Origin: Mucilaginibacter sp. OK098
GTDB lineage: Bacteria > Bacteroidota > Bacteroidia > Sphingobacteriales > Sphingobacteriaceae
Length of the DNA stretch: 64,000 nucleotides
Direction of reading: 5' to 3'
Assembly: GCF_900142915.1 (NCBI RefSeq)
Contig: NZ_FRCM01000012.1
Span: 50,193 to 114,192, forward strand
Below are positions 26,095 to 34,268 of this stretch, piece after piece. Each line of letters opens with the position of its first letter. Position 1 is the first letter of the stretch. Made by a program: the position numbers and the translations under genes. The notes below the pieces were generated by a model. It saw only the letters and a program-made list of their open reading frames with translations, did no database searches and had not been told where the DNA came from.

Positions 26095-26940
26095 CTAAAA
26101 TTTACCCAAAACCATCATTTGGTCCATCGTAGGGTTTATGCTGCCGCCGCGTGGTTCAAGTGTAACTGCAAAAGCGTCAGTTTTTAGGGCAGCAATTGTT
26201 TTCATCTCCCTCATATCCGTCGAATCGGGATTTGCATCAAATACACCAAGGTCAACGGGCTTTCCGGCAACAATTGCCCATAATTGGTATTGGTGAGCTT
26301 TATCATTTACAGGCATTTTAACGCTTGCCATATCAACCATAACTTTATGTTTATCCTTGCTCCAGGCAATAGTTACAGCTGCACCTGCAGGTGCATGAGG
26401 CGTTCCGTTTAATTTAAGAAATTTGAACGAAGTATCGCGCAGGATCCCCAGTTCACCTTCAACAAAGTTTACCCTGTTGGCAAAATGCTGCTTATCAATC
26501 TGCAATGCGGCTAATTGTGTATTTGATTCCTGCAGCTTGCTATATAAATTCATCAAAGCAATACCGCTTGCAATTAATAAAGCAAGGCAGGCTGCAAAGG
26601 CATATTTATAAAAGCTGCTTGTTTTTGGGGCAGGCAATGCTATAATATTGTTTTTAACAGGTTCTGTTTTTGTATCAAAATTGCGGTCGTCGCCAAAGTT
26701 GGTAAGTATGCTGTTTAGTACCCGGCTGCGTAAGTTTTCTGCAGGTTCAACTGCATTGTGCTCTGCATATAATTCCATCGACCGCTCAATTTCATCCAGC
26801 TCAGCTTTAATTGCCGGATGTTTTGCAGCCATGGTTTCCACCTGTAACTTTTCTTCCGGGGAAATGTCTCCCAGAACATAAAGTTCCAAAATGCCTGATT
26901 CTATATATGCTTTAATATCTTCCACTTTCCGCCTTTTCAA
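26095..26940 (-). CDS. Anti-sigma factor (RskA-type)
   Basis: A membrane anti-sigma factor: N-terminal cytoplasmic zinc-free anti-sigma segment (VEDIKAYIESGILELYVLG, about residues 6-80), one membrane helix (YKYAFAACLALLIASGIALMN, about 110-132), a short coiled segment, and a periplasmic RskA-like C-terminal domain (GAAVTIAWSKDKHKVMVDMASVKMP, YQLWAIVAGKPVDLGVFD). It is directly downstream of its sigma factor, overlapping its stop codon by 4 bases (TTGA). The start is TTG at 26940 or, with better spacing from an AAGG-like site, GTG at 26925. It would hold the sigma factor at the membrane until a signal arrives. Confidence 0.92.
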   Translation of the reverse strand: MKRRKVEDIKAYIESGILELYVLGDISPEEKLQVETMAAKHPAIKAELDEIERSMELYAEHNAVEPAENLRSRVLNSILTNFGDDRNFDTKTEPVKNNIIALPAPKTSSFYKYAFAACLALLIASGIALMNLYSKLQESNTQLAALQIDKQHFANRVNFVEGELGILRDTSFKFLKLNGTPHAPAGAAVTIAWSKDKHKVMVDMASVKMPVNDKAHQYQLWAIVAGKPVDLGVFDANPDSTDMREMKTIAALKTDAFAVTLEPRGGSINPTMDQMMVLGKF

Positions 26941-27488
26941 TTAAAATGTTTCCTGAGCTGCTGAATAGCCATTCTTAACCTTGTTTTAATGGTTCCAAGC
27001 GGAACGCCTAATTCATCGGCAGCTTCAACATGGGTATAACCTTTAAAATACACGAGGTCGAGGATTGACTTTTGCTCGGGCTTTAGTGTTGCAACTAATT
27101 CTTTAATGCCCAGCAGTTCAGGTTTGTAAACCGTATTTTTTTGTTCGTCTATGAAAGTTACGTTATTTTCAAGTTCCTGGTTTTTATTCTGATTCTTAAA
27201 ATCTTTTGATCTGATTTTATCTATTGCGAGGTTGCGCGCAATATTAACCATCCAGGTAAATAAACGGCCTTTTTCAGTGCTGTAGCTCGAAAAAGAATGC
27301 CATATTTTTACAAAAGTTTCCTGCAATACGTCTTCGGCGGTTGCCGTATCAATTATTATACGCGAAATAACCCCGTATAAGGAGGACGAATACATATCGT
27401 AGAGCGCTTCAATAGCAATCTTTTCGCGATTCCTCAGCGCAAGCACCAATTCCTCTTCCGATAGCGATATTTTTCGTTTTTTACTCAA
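26937..27488 (-). CDS. ECF-type RNA polymerase sigma factor (SigK-like)
   Basis: A 183-residue sigma factor with region 2 (IEALYDMYSSSLYGVISRI, DVLQETFVKIWHSFSSY, LFTWMVNIARNLAIDKIRSKDF) and region 4 (ELVATLKPEQKSILDLVYFKGYTHVEAADELGVPLGTIKTRLRMAIQQLRKHF). The pairing with an RskA-type anti-sigma factor places it in the SigK-like ECF group, which often responds to envelope or oxidative stress. The start is TTG at 27488, because no ATG is available in frame. It has about 26 bases to the lipA stop upstream. Confidence 0.94.
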   Translation of the reverse strand: MSKKRKISLSEEELVLALRNREKIAIEALYDMYSSSLYGVISRIIIDTATAEDVLQETFVKIWHSFSSYSTEKGRLFTWMVNIARNLAIDKIRSKDFKNQNKNQELENNVTFIDEQKNTVYKPELLGIKELVATLKPEQKSILDLVYFKGYTHVEAADELGVPLGTIKTRLRMAIQQLRKHFN

Positions 27489-27514
27489 TGTGGTTTGAAG
27501 ATAGAAATGTATTG

Positions 27515-28393
27515 TCAGATTTCAAACAAATGTTTTTCTGCATGGTATGAAGAACGAACCAAAGGCCCGCTTTCTACATATCTGAAACCCTTATCTAAGC
27601 CAAATTGTTTGTACCTGTCAAATTGATCAGGATGAATCCAGTCAATTACCGGGTGGTGGTTGCGTGTGGGCTGTAAATATTGTCCCAAAGTAAGGATCTG
27701 TACGCCTGCCTCCAGCAAATCGTCCATGGCTTCCAAAACGTCAGCCTCGGTTTCTCCAAGTCCCAGCATGATGCCCGATTTGGTACGAAGACCAGCCTTT
27801 GAAACATGTTTTAAACACTCCAGACTGCGGTCGTATTTAGCCTGAATGCGCACTTCTTTTGTTAAGCGCCTTACCGTTTCCAGGTTATGCGAAACAACTT
27901 CGGGCCTGGTTTCCAGTACGCGTTCAAGGTTATCCCAAATACCTCTGAAATCGGGCAATAAAGTTTCTAAAGTAGTATCGGGGCTTTCCCTGCGGATGGC
28001 ATTAATGGTTTCGGCCCATATAATTGAACCGCCGTCTTTCAAATCATCGCGGTCAACTGAGGTAATAACGCAATGTTTAACCTGCATTAATTTAACCGAA
28101 TTGGCAACACGGTTAGGCTCGTCTGTATCAACAGCTAACGGGCGCCCGGTAGCTACCGCACAAAAGGAGCAGGACCGGGTACAAATGTTTCCCAATATCA
28201 TAAAGGTAGCTGTACCAGCTCCCCAACACTCACCCATATTAGGGCAATTTCCGCTTTCACAAATGGTATGTAACTTATGCTCATCAACCAAACCGCGAAC
28301 ATGTGCATATTCTTTTCCAATCGGCAGCTTTACCCTAAGCCAATCAGGTTTGCGTTGTGTTTGGTTTACGGGGACTACAGGCAAATCAATCAT
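27515..28393 (-). CDS. lipA: Lipoyl synthase LipA
   Basis: Radical-SAM enzyme that inserts two sulphurs into protein-bound octanoate to give lipoyl groups for pyruvate and 2-oxoglutarate dehydrogenases. Both iron-sulphur clusters are visible: the auxiliary cluster Cys45, Cys50 and Cys56 in CESGNCPNMGEC, and the radical-SAM cluster Cys71, Cys75, Cys78 in CTRSCSFC. The end carries the LVRSSYHAE block with the conserved Ser. 292 residues, complete, ATG start. Confidence 0.97.
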   Translation of the reverse strand: MIDLPVVPVNQTQRKPDWLRVKLPIGKEYAHVRGLVDEHKLHTICESGNCPNMGECWGAGTATFMILGNICTRSCSFCAVATGRPLAVDTDEPNRVANSVKLMQVKHCVITSVDRDDLKDGGSIIWAETINAIRRESPDTTLETLLPDFRGIWDNLERVLETRPEVVSHNLETVRRLTKEVRIQAKYDRSLECLKHVSKAGLRTKSGIMLGLGETEADVLEAMDDLLEAGVQILTLGQYLQPTRNHHPVIDWIHPDQFDRYKQFGLDKGFRYVESGPLVRSSYHAEKHLFEI

Positions 28394-28573
28394 AATACAA
28401 AAATAGTTAAAAACCCTTTAATCCACTAAAGGGGAAACATTATGCTACAAGTATTAAATGCAATATTACAGTTTGTTGATGGTATGGATTATATAAAATT
28501 AAAATTAACTTAGATTTGTACGGAATACCTTTTACTAAAAATCATTAGTCCCTTTGCAGGGGTTTGGAATATT

Positions 28574-28975
28574 ATGGCAACTATAGAATCGATTTATCTG
28601 GGCGACTTAAGGACGGAGGCTACTCATGTACAATCAGGCACCAAAATTATTACAGATGCACCTACCGATAACCAGGGAAAAGGTGAGGCATTTTCGCCAA
28701 CAGACCTGCTTATAGAAGCTCTGGCCAGCTGTATGCTAACTATCATGGGGATAGCTGCACGTACGCATGGTATTAATATAGATAACACCTGTGCCTCTGT
28801 AACTAAAATTATGGCGGCTAACCCACGCCGGATAAGCGAAATTTTGATAGCTTTTAAATTTCCGGGAGAATATTCCGATAAGGAGAAAAAGATATTGGAA
28901 CAGGCATGTTTGGCCTGCCCGGTTTCTATCAGCCTTCATCCTGATCTGAAAAAAACAATTGACTTTGGATGGTAG
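28574..28975 (+). CDS. OsmC-family peroxiredoxin-like protein
   Basis: A 133-residue OsmC-fold protein. The two reactive cysteines of the family are visible: one in EALASCMLTIMGIAARTHG (about residue 54) and one in EQACLACPVSISLHPDL (about residue 116). OsmC proteins reduce organic hydroperoxides. The spacing of the Cys pair and the ASCM..ACPV pattern fit well. A TAGATTTG box lies about 55 bases before the ATG. It is divergent from lipA and convergent with the YtxJ gene. Confidence 0.94.
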   Translation: MATIESIYLGDLRTEATHVQSGTKIITDAPTDNQGKGEAFSPTDLLIEALASCMLTIMGIAARTHGINIDNTCASVTKIMAANPRRISEILIAFKFPGEYSDKEKKILEQACLACPVSISLHPDLKKTIDFGW

Positions 28976-29037
28976 AAATATGATGTTGGATGTCGGAAAT
29001 AAAAAGCCGGACATTTCTGAAATACCAGGCTCCTAAA

Positions 29038-29367
29038 TCAATTTAATACCGAAAGGGCCTCATCAACCGATACCTCACCATGAGACAGGTCAAGTACGCA
29101 TTCGCCGTCTTTTATTAATAATAGCTGGGGTGATTCATGATGAACGCAGAATTCAGCTGCAATTTGGCTTGATAGATCCCTGTATTTTATCAGGTCTAAA
29201 AAATAAAGATGTACACTTTCAGGTAATTTATCCCAGTCGAGCTCGAAACGTTTTTTTACCATCATACTGATGGAGCAGCGGGTGCTATGTTTAAAAATTA
29301 CACTATACCCTTCCTGATGTTTTATAGCATTAATTTGCTCTGCCGACTCCAGCGATGTCCAGTTCAT
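29038..29367 (-). CDS. ytxJ: YtxJ-type bacillithiol-system redox protein
   Basis: A 109-residue thioredoxin-fold protein with the single-Cys active site KHSTRCSIS (Cys about 31) characteristic of YtxJ, a monothiol protein linked to bacillithiol, plus the cis-Pro block ESPQLLLIKDGECVLDLSHG. It suggests that the organism uses bacillithiol as a low-molecular thiol, which is known for Bacteroidota. Just upstream on the same strand is a tiny lipoprotein gene. Confidence 0.9.
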   Translation of the reverse strand: MNWTSLESAEQINAIKHQEGYSVIFKHSTRCSISMMVKKRFELDWDKLPESVHLYFLDLIKYRDLSSQIAAEFCVHHESPQLLLIKDGECVLDLSHGEVSVDEALSVLN

Positions 29368-29460
29368 AAAATATTTATAAGGATGAATGCCTATTTAACG
29401 TTAAACAACACAAAACAGGTTGCAGTTTTAGGCAATTGATGAAAAAATGACATTTTACTG

Positions 29461-29571
29461 TTAACGCCCGCTTTTTGGATAAGAGCCATAAGCCGGGCAC
29501 AATTTGTTTGAGCATGAAGCAAGGCTTCCTAATGCTAATGCTATGAATGCTATATAAATTATTTTTTTCAT
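29461..29571 (-). CDS. 36-residue small lipoprotein with CPAY motif
   Basis: Encodes MKKIIYIAFIALALGSLASC followed by SNKLCPAYGSYPKSGR. The first 19 residues are a signal peptide with a lipobox ending at Cys20; the mature peptide would be a lipidated 17-mer with CPAY. Very short lipoproteins with CPAY-type tails recur in Bacteroidota, so I believe it is real although the size is tiny. ATG start. It lies upstream of ytxJ and 30 bases after ribH, all on the minus strand, so a ribH - lipoprotein - ytxJ transcript is possible. Confidence 0.7.
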   Translation of the reverse strand: MKKIIYIAFIALALGSLASCSNKLCPAYGSYPKSGR

Positions 29572-29600
29572 TTTATTATCCGATTTGGTTTTATACGGAA

Positions 29601-30095
29601 TTAGCCATTTAAAGTTTCAGCAAGATAAGCCATTTTTATGGCAGTTACAGCACCTTCAATACCTTTATTTCCATGCTTGCCACCTGCGCGGTCAACAGCC
29701 TGTTGTTGGGTATCAGTTGTTAATACTCCAAATATAACAGGTTTTGAATATTTTAAAGCAACATTGGTTAACCCATTGGCAACTGCGTTGCAAATAAAAT
29801 CAAAATGCCTTGTTTCGCCTTGTATAACACATCCCAGGCATATCACTGCGTCCAATTTGCCATTTTTTAATAGCAGATCGGCGCCTGATGTTAATTCAAA
29901 ACTGCCCGGAACCTGGTATGTGAAAATGTTTTGTGCCAATGCGCCATGCTCAAGCAAGCTTTCATAAGCACCCTGGTATAAAGCATTGGTAATGCCCGCG
30001 TTCCATTCAGCAACAACTATCCCAAATTGGTAAGGAGCTGCAGATGGTACTTCGGTTTCAGAAAAATCAGATAAATTTTTAAGATGAGTAGCCAT
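29601..30095 (-). CDS. ribH: 6,7-dimethyl-8-ribityllumazine synthase
   Basis: Condenses the pyrimidine and the dihydroxybutanone phosphate to make lumazine, the penultimate step of riboflavin synthesis. Conserved blocks: VAEWNAGITNALYQGA, VPGSFELTSGADLLL, CLGCVIQGETRHFDFIC (catalytic His) and FGVLTTDTQQQAVDRAGG. 164 residues, complete, ATG start. A word repeat overlaps the region just before its start codon, between it and the upstream TPR gene. Confidence 0.96.
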   Translation of the reverse strand: MATHLKNLSDFSETEVPSAAPYQFGIVVAEWNAGITNALYQGAYESLLEHGALAQNIFTYQVPGSFELTSGADLLLKNGKLDAVICLGCVIQGETRHFDFICNAVANGLTNVALKYSKPVIFGVLTTDTQQQAVDRAGGKHGNKGIEGAVTAIKMAYLAETLNG

Positions 30096-30103
30096 GGATT
30101 ATT

Positions 30104-30212
30104 TCGGATTTATTTAAATGCGAAAGTCGAAATGTCGATTGCGGAATGGTAAATCAGAAATTAAAAAAATCCAATAAAACAATCCGAAATCGAAATTCCG
30201 ACTTTCGAAATC
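30104..30212. repeat. Word-palindrome, TTCGGATGTTCG family, copy 2
   Basis: Arms 30121-30144 and 30183-30206 are complementary with 3 differences in 24. The whole element, from the first TTTCGGATTTATTT to the end, lines up with copy 1 at about 21981-22090, including the spacer (ATAAAACAATCCGAAATCG). Here it lies between two genes on the same strand, in the leader of ribH. Confidence 0.9.
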
Positions 30213-30214
30213 AA

Positions 30215-30892
30215 TTATAATTTAGCTTCGGTGCGTGCAATATATTCGTCAATATTTTGCGATTCTGCACTTTCAGGATAGTCGCTTTTAATTTTTTTGT
30301 ACGTTTCATCAGCCGATTTATTGTCGTTCTGAGTTTCGTAAACTAAACCAAGCTTTTTTAAATATAGCGGGGTTAAAAATTTGTTATTCGCTTTGTCAGC
30401 AGCTTTTTTAAAGTAGGTCGATGCTTTATCGTAATCCTTTAATTCAACATAAGCATCAGCAGTGCCTCCAAGCGCTTCAGCAGCTACCATGCTGTCATCA
30501 CCACGGTAATTGGTCAAATTATCAATTGCTTTTTGAAATTCGCCTTTGTTTAAATAAGCGGTACCCAGGTAAAAATATGCCAGGTTAGCAGCCTTCGTAT
30601 TTCCGTAATCGTCAATTATTTTTTGGAATCCGGGATAGCTGTCAAAACCCTTGATGGCTTTATCCCAATCTTTTTTAGCCCAAAAATCCTGCGCAACATG
30701 CATTTGGTTTGATGCAGTGATCTCACGTGGAGCTATATAAAATTTTTGATAAGCAATGTAAACAATAACCATTGCTAAAATGGCTCCAACTATAAATAAC
30801 AGGCTTTTTTGGTTCTCTTGTACAAAATTACCTGTTGGTTTAAAACTTTTTTCTTCTACTGCTACCTTGGTGTTCGCCTGGGTCTTTGACAT
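30215..30892 (-). CDS. Membrane-anchored TPR protein (YfgM-like)
   Basis: A 225-residue protein with a short cytoplasmic N-terminus, one membrane helix (about residues 30-50, LLFIVGAILAMVIVYIAY) and tetratricopeptide repeats after it: IDDYGNTKAANLAYFYLGTAYLNKGEFQKAIDNL, VAAEALGGTADAYVELKDYDKASTYFKKAAD and FLTPLYLKKLGLVYETQNDNKSADETYKKI. The layout matches YfgM-type ancillary periplasmic proteins that interact with the Sec translocon or assembly factors, but the exact partner is unknown. ATG start; alone in its unit, upstream of ribH. Confidence 0.85.
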   Translation of the reverse strand: MSKTQANTKVAVEEKSFKPTGNFVQENQKSLLFIVGAILAMVIVYIAYQKFYIAPREITASNQMHVAQDFWAKKDWDKAIKGFDSYPGFQKIIDDYGNTKAANLAYFYLGTAYLNKGEFQKAIDNLTNYRGDDSMVAAEALGGTADAYVELKDYDKASTYFKKAADKANNKFLTPLYLKKLGLVYETQNDNKSADETYKKIKSDYPESAESQNIDEYIARTEAKL

Positions 30893-30965
30893 TTCTCTTC
30901 TAAAATTAAGTTTGCAAAAATACGGTTTTCAAAATTTTTAACAATACCTTTTAAATTAAATATTT

Positions 30966-31008
30966 ATGGGCAGAGATTAGAGGTTAGTTAACTAGAGATT
31001 AGGGGCTT
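30966..31008. repeat. Word repeat of GAGATTAGAGGTTAG type
   Basis: Reads GCAGAGATTAGAGGTTAG then TTAACTAGAGATTAGGGG. Same words as at 11700-11745 and 60245-60275. One arm only is obvious here. The rest of the gap to the next gene has no clear gene. Confidence 0.6.
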
Positions 31009-31153
31009 GTAAAATGGCAATAATTTAATAGCGCAGAGCTTTGCTCCACATCATTAAAAGATACTAATCTGAGGCTGAAATATCAGTTAATCAAATCAAT
31101 TGCATTTCAAGCCTCTGTATCGGCAATACTTGGCATTTAAACTCCGGATATTG

Positions 31154-31161
31154 TATATTTG
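31154..31161 (+). promoter_or_regulatory. -7 promoter box of the first DUF2281/PIN module
   Basis: TATATTTG, with CTTG about 21 bases upstream, 18 bases before the antitoxin ATG. Confidence 0.4.
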
Positions 31162-31179
31162 TATTAAACGGAAATTATT

Positions 31180-31389
31180 ATGCTAACTGCCATTAAAGGA
31201 TATTATGAAAAAGGGAAGATCATTATGAAGGAGGAGGCCCCCGTTAAGTCAAAAACTGATGTTATCATTACTTTTCTTACCGAGGACACTAAAACTCCAG
31301 GAAAAAGAATTCCTGGCGGCTTAAAAGGCAAAGTATCGATACCTGATAATTTTAATGAACCATTAGATGATCTGAAGGATTACATGTAA
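31180..31389 (+). CDS. DUF2281-like antitoxin, module 1
   Basis: A 69-residue protein, MLTAIKGYYEKGKIIMKEEAPVK, ending in the conserved LDDLKDYM tail. It is closely similar to the antitoxin at 39227-39442, so the two modules arose by duplication. In such systems the antitoxin binds the PIN toxin and the shared promoter. Its stop codon overlaps the start codon of the toxin (TAATG). It would still be able to act even though the toxin of this module appears broken. Confidence 0.8.
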   Translation: MLTAIKGYYEKGKIIMKEEAPVKSKTDVIITFLTEDTKTPGKRIPGGLKGKVSIPDNFNEPLDDLKDYM

Positions 31390-31795
31390 TGGCGGGCAAT
31401 CGTTATATTTAGATACTCATTGCTTAATATGGTTCCAGGAAAATAACCCTAAAATTCCGAAGCAGGTAATGAAATTAATTCAAGATCCTGATAATATTGT
31501 TTTATTTAGCCAGATAAGCTTATTTGAAATAAGTATAGAACAAAAAATAAATAAGCTTCCCTCATTTTATGCCAGCATTGAAGATGTTTATAAACAGGCC
31601 GTAAGTGATGGATTTACTTTTCTCCCCATCGAAAATCAACATATCTATCAATATAATAATATTCCTTTGATTGAAGATCACAGAGATCCTTTTGATCGGT
31701 TATTAGTAGCTACTGCTGTTCAGGAAGAGGTGACTTTATTATCTGCAGATGAGAAATTAAGCTTTTATCCCGGCTTAGCTAAAGTGTTTTGGTAA
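31389..31795 (+). pseudogene. VapC-type PIN-domain toxin, frameshifted near its start
   Basis: From the expected ATG at 31389 (overlapping the antitoxin stop) the frame reads MAGNRYI then stop. One base short, the next frame continues as LDTHCLIWFQENNPKIPKQ and then without interruption to 31795 with SQISLFEISIEQKINKLP and DPFDRLLVATAVQEE, the standard PIN pattern. The conserved Asp in LDTH lies in the part cut off. The later ATG at 31469 would make a protein without that Asp. The break is near 31407 in a T-rich stretch. Single-base sequencing error is possible; otherwise the toxin is dead. Confidence 0.85.
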
Positions 31796-31854
31796 TTAAC
31801 AGTAAATTTCATCCGCTATTTTCACGTTTCTAAAAGGAATCTCCTAATGCAATA

Positions 31855-31897
31855 TTTCGTCTTCCGGACTTTCGGACTTTTCCGACTTTCGGACTAA
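31855..31897. repeat. Word repeat TTCCGGACTTTCGGAC, single arm before recF
   Basis: Reiterated words CTTCCGGACTTTCGGAC and TTTTCCGACTTTCGGAC, similar to the TTCGGA family elsewhere, ending about 20 bases before the recF start. Confidence 0.65.
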
Positions 31898-31919
31898 AAG
31901 AACTAACTTTACCCACTCT

Positions 31920-33020
31920 ATGTATCTACAGCAGTTATCGGTTATTAATTTTAAAAATTACGCAGAAGCAGGGGTAACCTTTAGCGAAGGTGTTAACGTT
32001 TTTACCGGGAACAACGGTGCAGGGAAAACCAATTTGCTTGATGCCATATATTACCTGTCGCTTTGTAAAAGTTATTTTAACCCTATTGATAGCCAGCAAA
32101 TAAAACAAGGGACTGATTTTTTTATTATTACCGGTAATTTTAAAAGAAACGATAAAACCGAACATATTGCATGCTCGGTAAAGAGGAATCAAAAAAAGCA
32201 GTTTAAGCGCAATAAAAAAGATTACCAGCGCCTGGCTGATCATATTGGTCTGCTTCCGCTGGTTATGGTATCGCCGTATGATATCAGCATCATTATTGAA
32301 GGGAGCGATGAGCGGCGGAAGTTTATTGATAATGTGATCTCACAAACAGACAACGCATACCTTGATGAGCTGATGGTATATAATAAGGTACTGGCCAATC
32401 GCAATGCATTGTTAAAGCAAATTGCGGATACCGGCCGATATGATCCGGGCTTGTTAGAAGTGTTGGACGAGCAGCTAACCGTTTCCGGTAACCGCATCTT
32501 TGAAAAGCGGAAACTCTTTATGGAAAGCTTTACGGAAATATTTAATAAGCATTACCGGTTTTTGAGTGATGACGCGGAGCAAGTTGAAATGATATACGAG
32601 TCGCAACTGCTGCAAAACGACTTTGCAGGCCTGCTAAAAAAGAATATTGAAAAAGACAGGGTGCTTGAACGGACAAATGCAGGGATCCATAAAGACGATC
32701 TGATATTTTCCATTCATGGCATGCCCATGAAAAAATTTGGATCGCAGGGGCAACAAAAATCTTTTTTAATAGCGTTAAAATTAGCGCAGTACAGTTTTTT
32801 AGATCAGCAGAATAAGTTTAAACCAATATTGTTGCTTGATGATATTTTTGATAAGCTTGATGATCAGCGTGTTACTAAATTAATGCAAATGATCTCGAAT
32901 CACGATTTTGGACAGGTATTTATTACCGATACCAATGAAAGCCGCGTTAAAAATATATTTAATAATATAGGTGTGGCTATAATGCTGTTTAAGGTAAAAG
33001 GAGGCGAGATTGATGCGTAA
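31920..33020 (+). CDS. recF: DNA replication/repair protein RecF
   Basis: SMC-like ATPase that loads RecA at gaps as part of RecFOR. Walker A GNNGAGKT (residues 30-37), the signature-type LKLAQYSFLDQ region and Walker B ILLLDDIFDKLDDQR are in place, with FITDTNESRV after it. 366 residues, complete. ATG start. Its end overlaps the following DUF721 gene by a few bases, so the two are translated together. A TAACTTTA box-like sequence is upstream. Confidence 0.96.
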   Translation: MYLQQLSVINFKNYAEAGVTFSEGVNVFTGNNGAGKTNLLDAIYYLSLCKSYFNPIDSQQIKQGTDFFIITGNFKRNDKTEHIACSVKRNQKKQFKRNKKDYQRLADHIGLLPLVMVSPYDISIIIEGSDERRKFIDNVISQTDNAYLDELMVYNKVLANRNALLKQIADTGRYDPGLLEVLDEQLTVSGNRIFEKRKLFMESFTEIFNKHYRFLSDDAEQVEMIYESQLLQNDFAGLLKKNIEKDRVLERTNAGIHKDDLIFSIHGMPMKKFGSQGQQKSFLIALKLAQYSFLDQQNKFKPILLLDDIFDKLDDQRVTKLMQMISNHDFGQVFITDTNESRVKNIFNNIGVAIMLFKVKGGEIDA

Positions 33021-33303
33021 GGCTAATGACAAATCATTAAAAGAGGCAATTGAGCAAATGCTTAATGTTTACAAAATTAAGCGAAAGTTTGATGAAACCT
33101 CCATAATAGCACACTGGCCTGAATTGGTTGGCAAGCCTGTAGCTAACCGTACAAAGGAGTTATTTATTCATGATAAAAAATTGTTCCTTCGGGTAGAATC
33201 CTCAGTAATTAAAAACGAACTGATGATGATGCGAACGCAGATAATTGATAAAATAAATGATGAAGCGAAAGTGATACTGGTTGAAGAAATTATTTTCCTC
33301 TAG
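33013..33303 (+). CDS. DUF721/DciA-family protein (putative helicase loader)
   Basis: A 96-residue protein with the DUF721 pattern: IEQMLNVYKIKRKFDETSIIAHWPELVGKPVANRTKELFIHDKKLFLRVESSVIKNEL. DciA in this family loads the replicative helicase in bacteria that lack DnaC. It is shorter than DciA of Proteobacteria, so only the conserved core is present. Adjacent to recF, a common arrangement. I chose ATG 33013 rather than TTG 33010 just before it. It overlaps a convergent membrane protein by 14 bases. Confidence 0.85.
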   Translation: MRKANDKSLKEAIEQMLNVYKIKRKFDETSIIAHWPELVGKPVANRTKELFIHDKKLFLRVESSVIKNELMMMRTQIIDKINDEAKVILVEEIIFL

Positions 33304-33487
33304 TCCACCTTGGAAAAAACGACCTGAAGTTTAAGTCATCGCTCATTCTTGAAAACGCAAGAATAAATAACCCGGGAAGTATAAAGGCAAGCTGTGCTTC
33401 GGGGTGAGTTCTGTAAAGTAATATAGTGCCCGAAACCAAAACAATTATAAGTAACAGATATAAGATATATTTAAGAAGCAGTCTCAT
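33290..33487 (-). CDS. Small two-segment membrane protein, unknown
   Basis: A 65-residue product with two hydrophobic segments (about residues 3-24 and 33-46), separated by a short polar loop, and a basic tail (SFFPRWTRGK). It has no family I recognise. The ATG start and clean open frame argue for it, and it overlaps the end of the DUF721 gene by 14 bases on the opposite strand. The space between it and ndk contains a strong hairpin. Confidence 0.6.
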   Translation of the reverse strand: MRLLLKYILYLLLIIVLVSGTILLYRTHPEAQLAFILPGLFILAFSRMSDDLNFRSFFPRWTRGK

Positions 33488-33580
33488 AATTTTTGTTTCA
33501 GTTTAGAAATGATAGGGGTTTGCAAAACGCGGTTTTCCAATACTTTATAAAAATAGCTACTTCTTTTTGAAAAAACAAAA

Positions 33581-33616
33581 TAACAGGATGTTTTTTATTA
33601 ATAAAACATCCTGTTA
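33581..33616. terminator. Intrinsic terminator of ndk
   Basis: Perfect 14-base arms (TAACAGGATGTTTT and complement), 8-base loop, just after the ndk stop codon on the minus strand. Confidence 0.93.
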
Positions 33617-33625
33617 ACTAATACG

Positions 33626-34045
33626 TTAGAATTTTTCAAGAGCCGAAAAAAAGAAGCTGCCTTCAATTTCAGCGTTTTCTGAAGAGTCAGATCCATGAAC
33701 AGCGTTTGCACCAATTGACTCGGCAAATAACTGGCGGATAGTTCCTTTTTCAGCTTTCGAAGGGTCGGTAGCGCCAATTAGTTTACGGAAATCTTCAACT
33801 GCATTGTCTTTTTCCAAAATTGCAGCTACAATAGGGCCTGATGACATAAAGTCAACCAGTTCACCATAAAAAGGGCGCTCTTTATGAACTTCATAAAATT
33901 TCCCGGCAGTTTGCTCGGTCAATGCAATGTACTTCATGGCATTAATCTTAAAGCCTGCCTTTATTATCTGGTCTAAAATCGCACCGATATGCCCGTTTGC
34001 AACAGCATCAGGCTTAATCATGGTAAATGTTTTATTGTTACTCAT
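33626..34045 (-). CDS. ndk: Nucleoside-diphosphate kinase
   Basis: Transfers the terminal phosphate among nucleoside diphosphates through a phospho-histidine. TFTMIKPDAVANGHIGAI at the N-terminus, the active-site His in IGANAVHGSDSSENAEIEGSFFF (about residue 116), and the KERPFYGELVDFMSSGPIVA block are all standard. 139 residues, complete, ATG start. Divergent from nrnA, with a word-palindrome in the shared upstream region. Confidence 0.97.
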   Translation of the reverse strand: MSNNKTFTMIKPDAVANGHIGAILDQIIKAGFKINAMKYIALTEQTAGKFYEVHKERPFYGELVDFMSSGPIVAAILEKDNAVEDFRKLIGATDPSKAEKGTIRQLFAESIGANAVHGSDSSENAEIEGSFFFSALEKF

Positions 34046-34061
34046 TTCTGTTTTTTTTTGC

Positions 34062-34151
34062 AGTTCATGGTTGATAGTTCATGGTTCATAGCCAAAAAGG
34101 AAGCAATATTTGCTGCAGCTACTATGAATTATGAACCATCAACTATGAACT
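34062..34151. repeat. Word-palindrome, TTCATGGTTGATAG family, copy 1
   Basis: Arms 34062-34091 and 34122-34151 are complementary over 30 bases with 4 differences; the words are AGTTCATGGTTGATAGTTC and CATGGTTCATAG. The centre has GCTGCAGC. It lies between divergent ndk and nrnA, so it is in the leader or promoter region of ndk. The same family occurs at 49764-49837. Confidence 0.92.
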
Positions 34152-34240
34152 ATTTTCCTTTTGCGGCAAAAGTAGCTTTTTACAATTAAAACATAAAGGT
34201 TTTTACATTAAATAAGATAGTTGTATTTGATTTATTTATT

Positions 34241-34248
34241 TAGCTTTG
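34241..34248 (+). promoter_or_regulatory. -7 promoter box of nrnA
   Basis: TAGCTTTG, exact match to TAnnTTTG, 20 bases before the ATG at 34269. The -33 element is weak (TTG at a slightly short distance). Confidence 0.45.
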
Positions 34249-34268
34249 CAACTCTTTTTTAAAAATTG

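Noticed and set aside
31469..31795. PIN toxin starting at ATG 31469 as an intact gene
   Set aside because: It would lack the first strand and catalytic Asp; the missing part is found just upstream in the same frame, cut from its start by a one-base shift.
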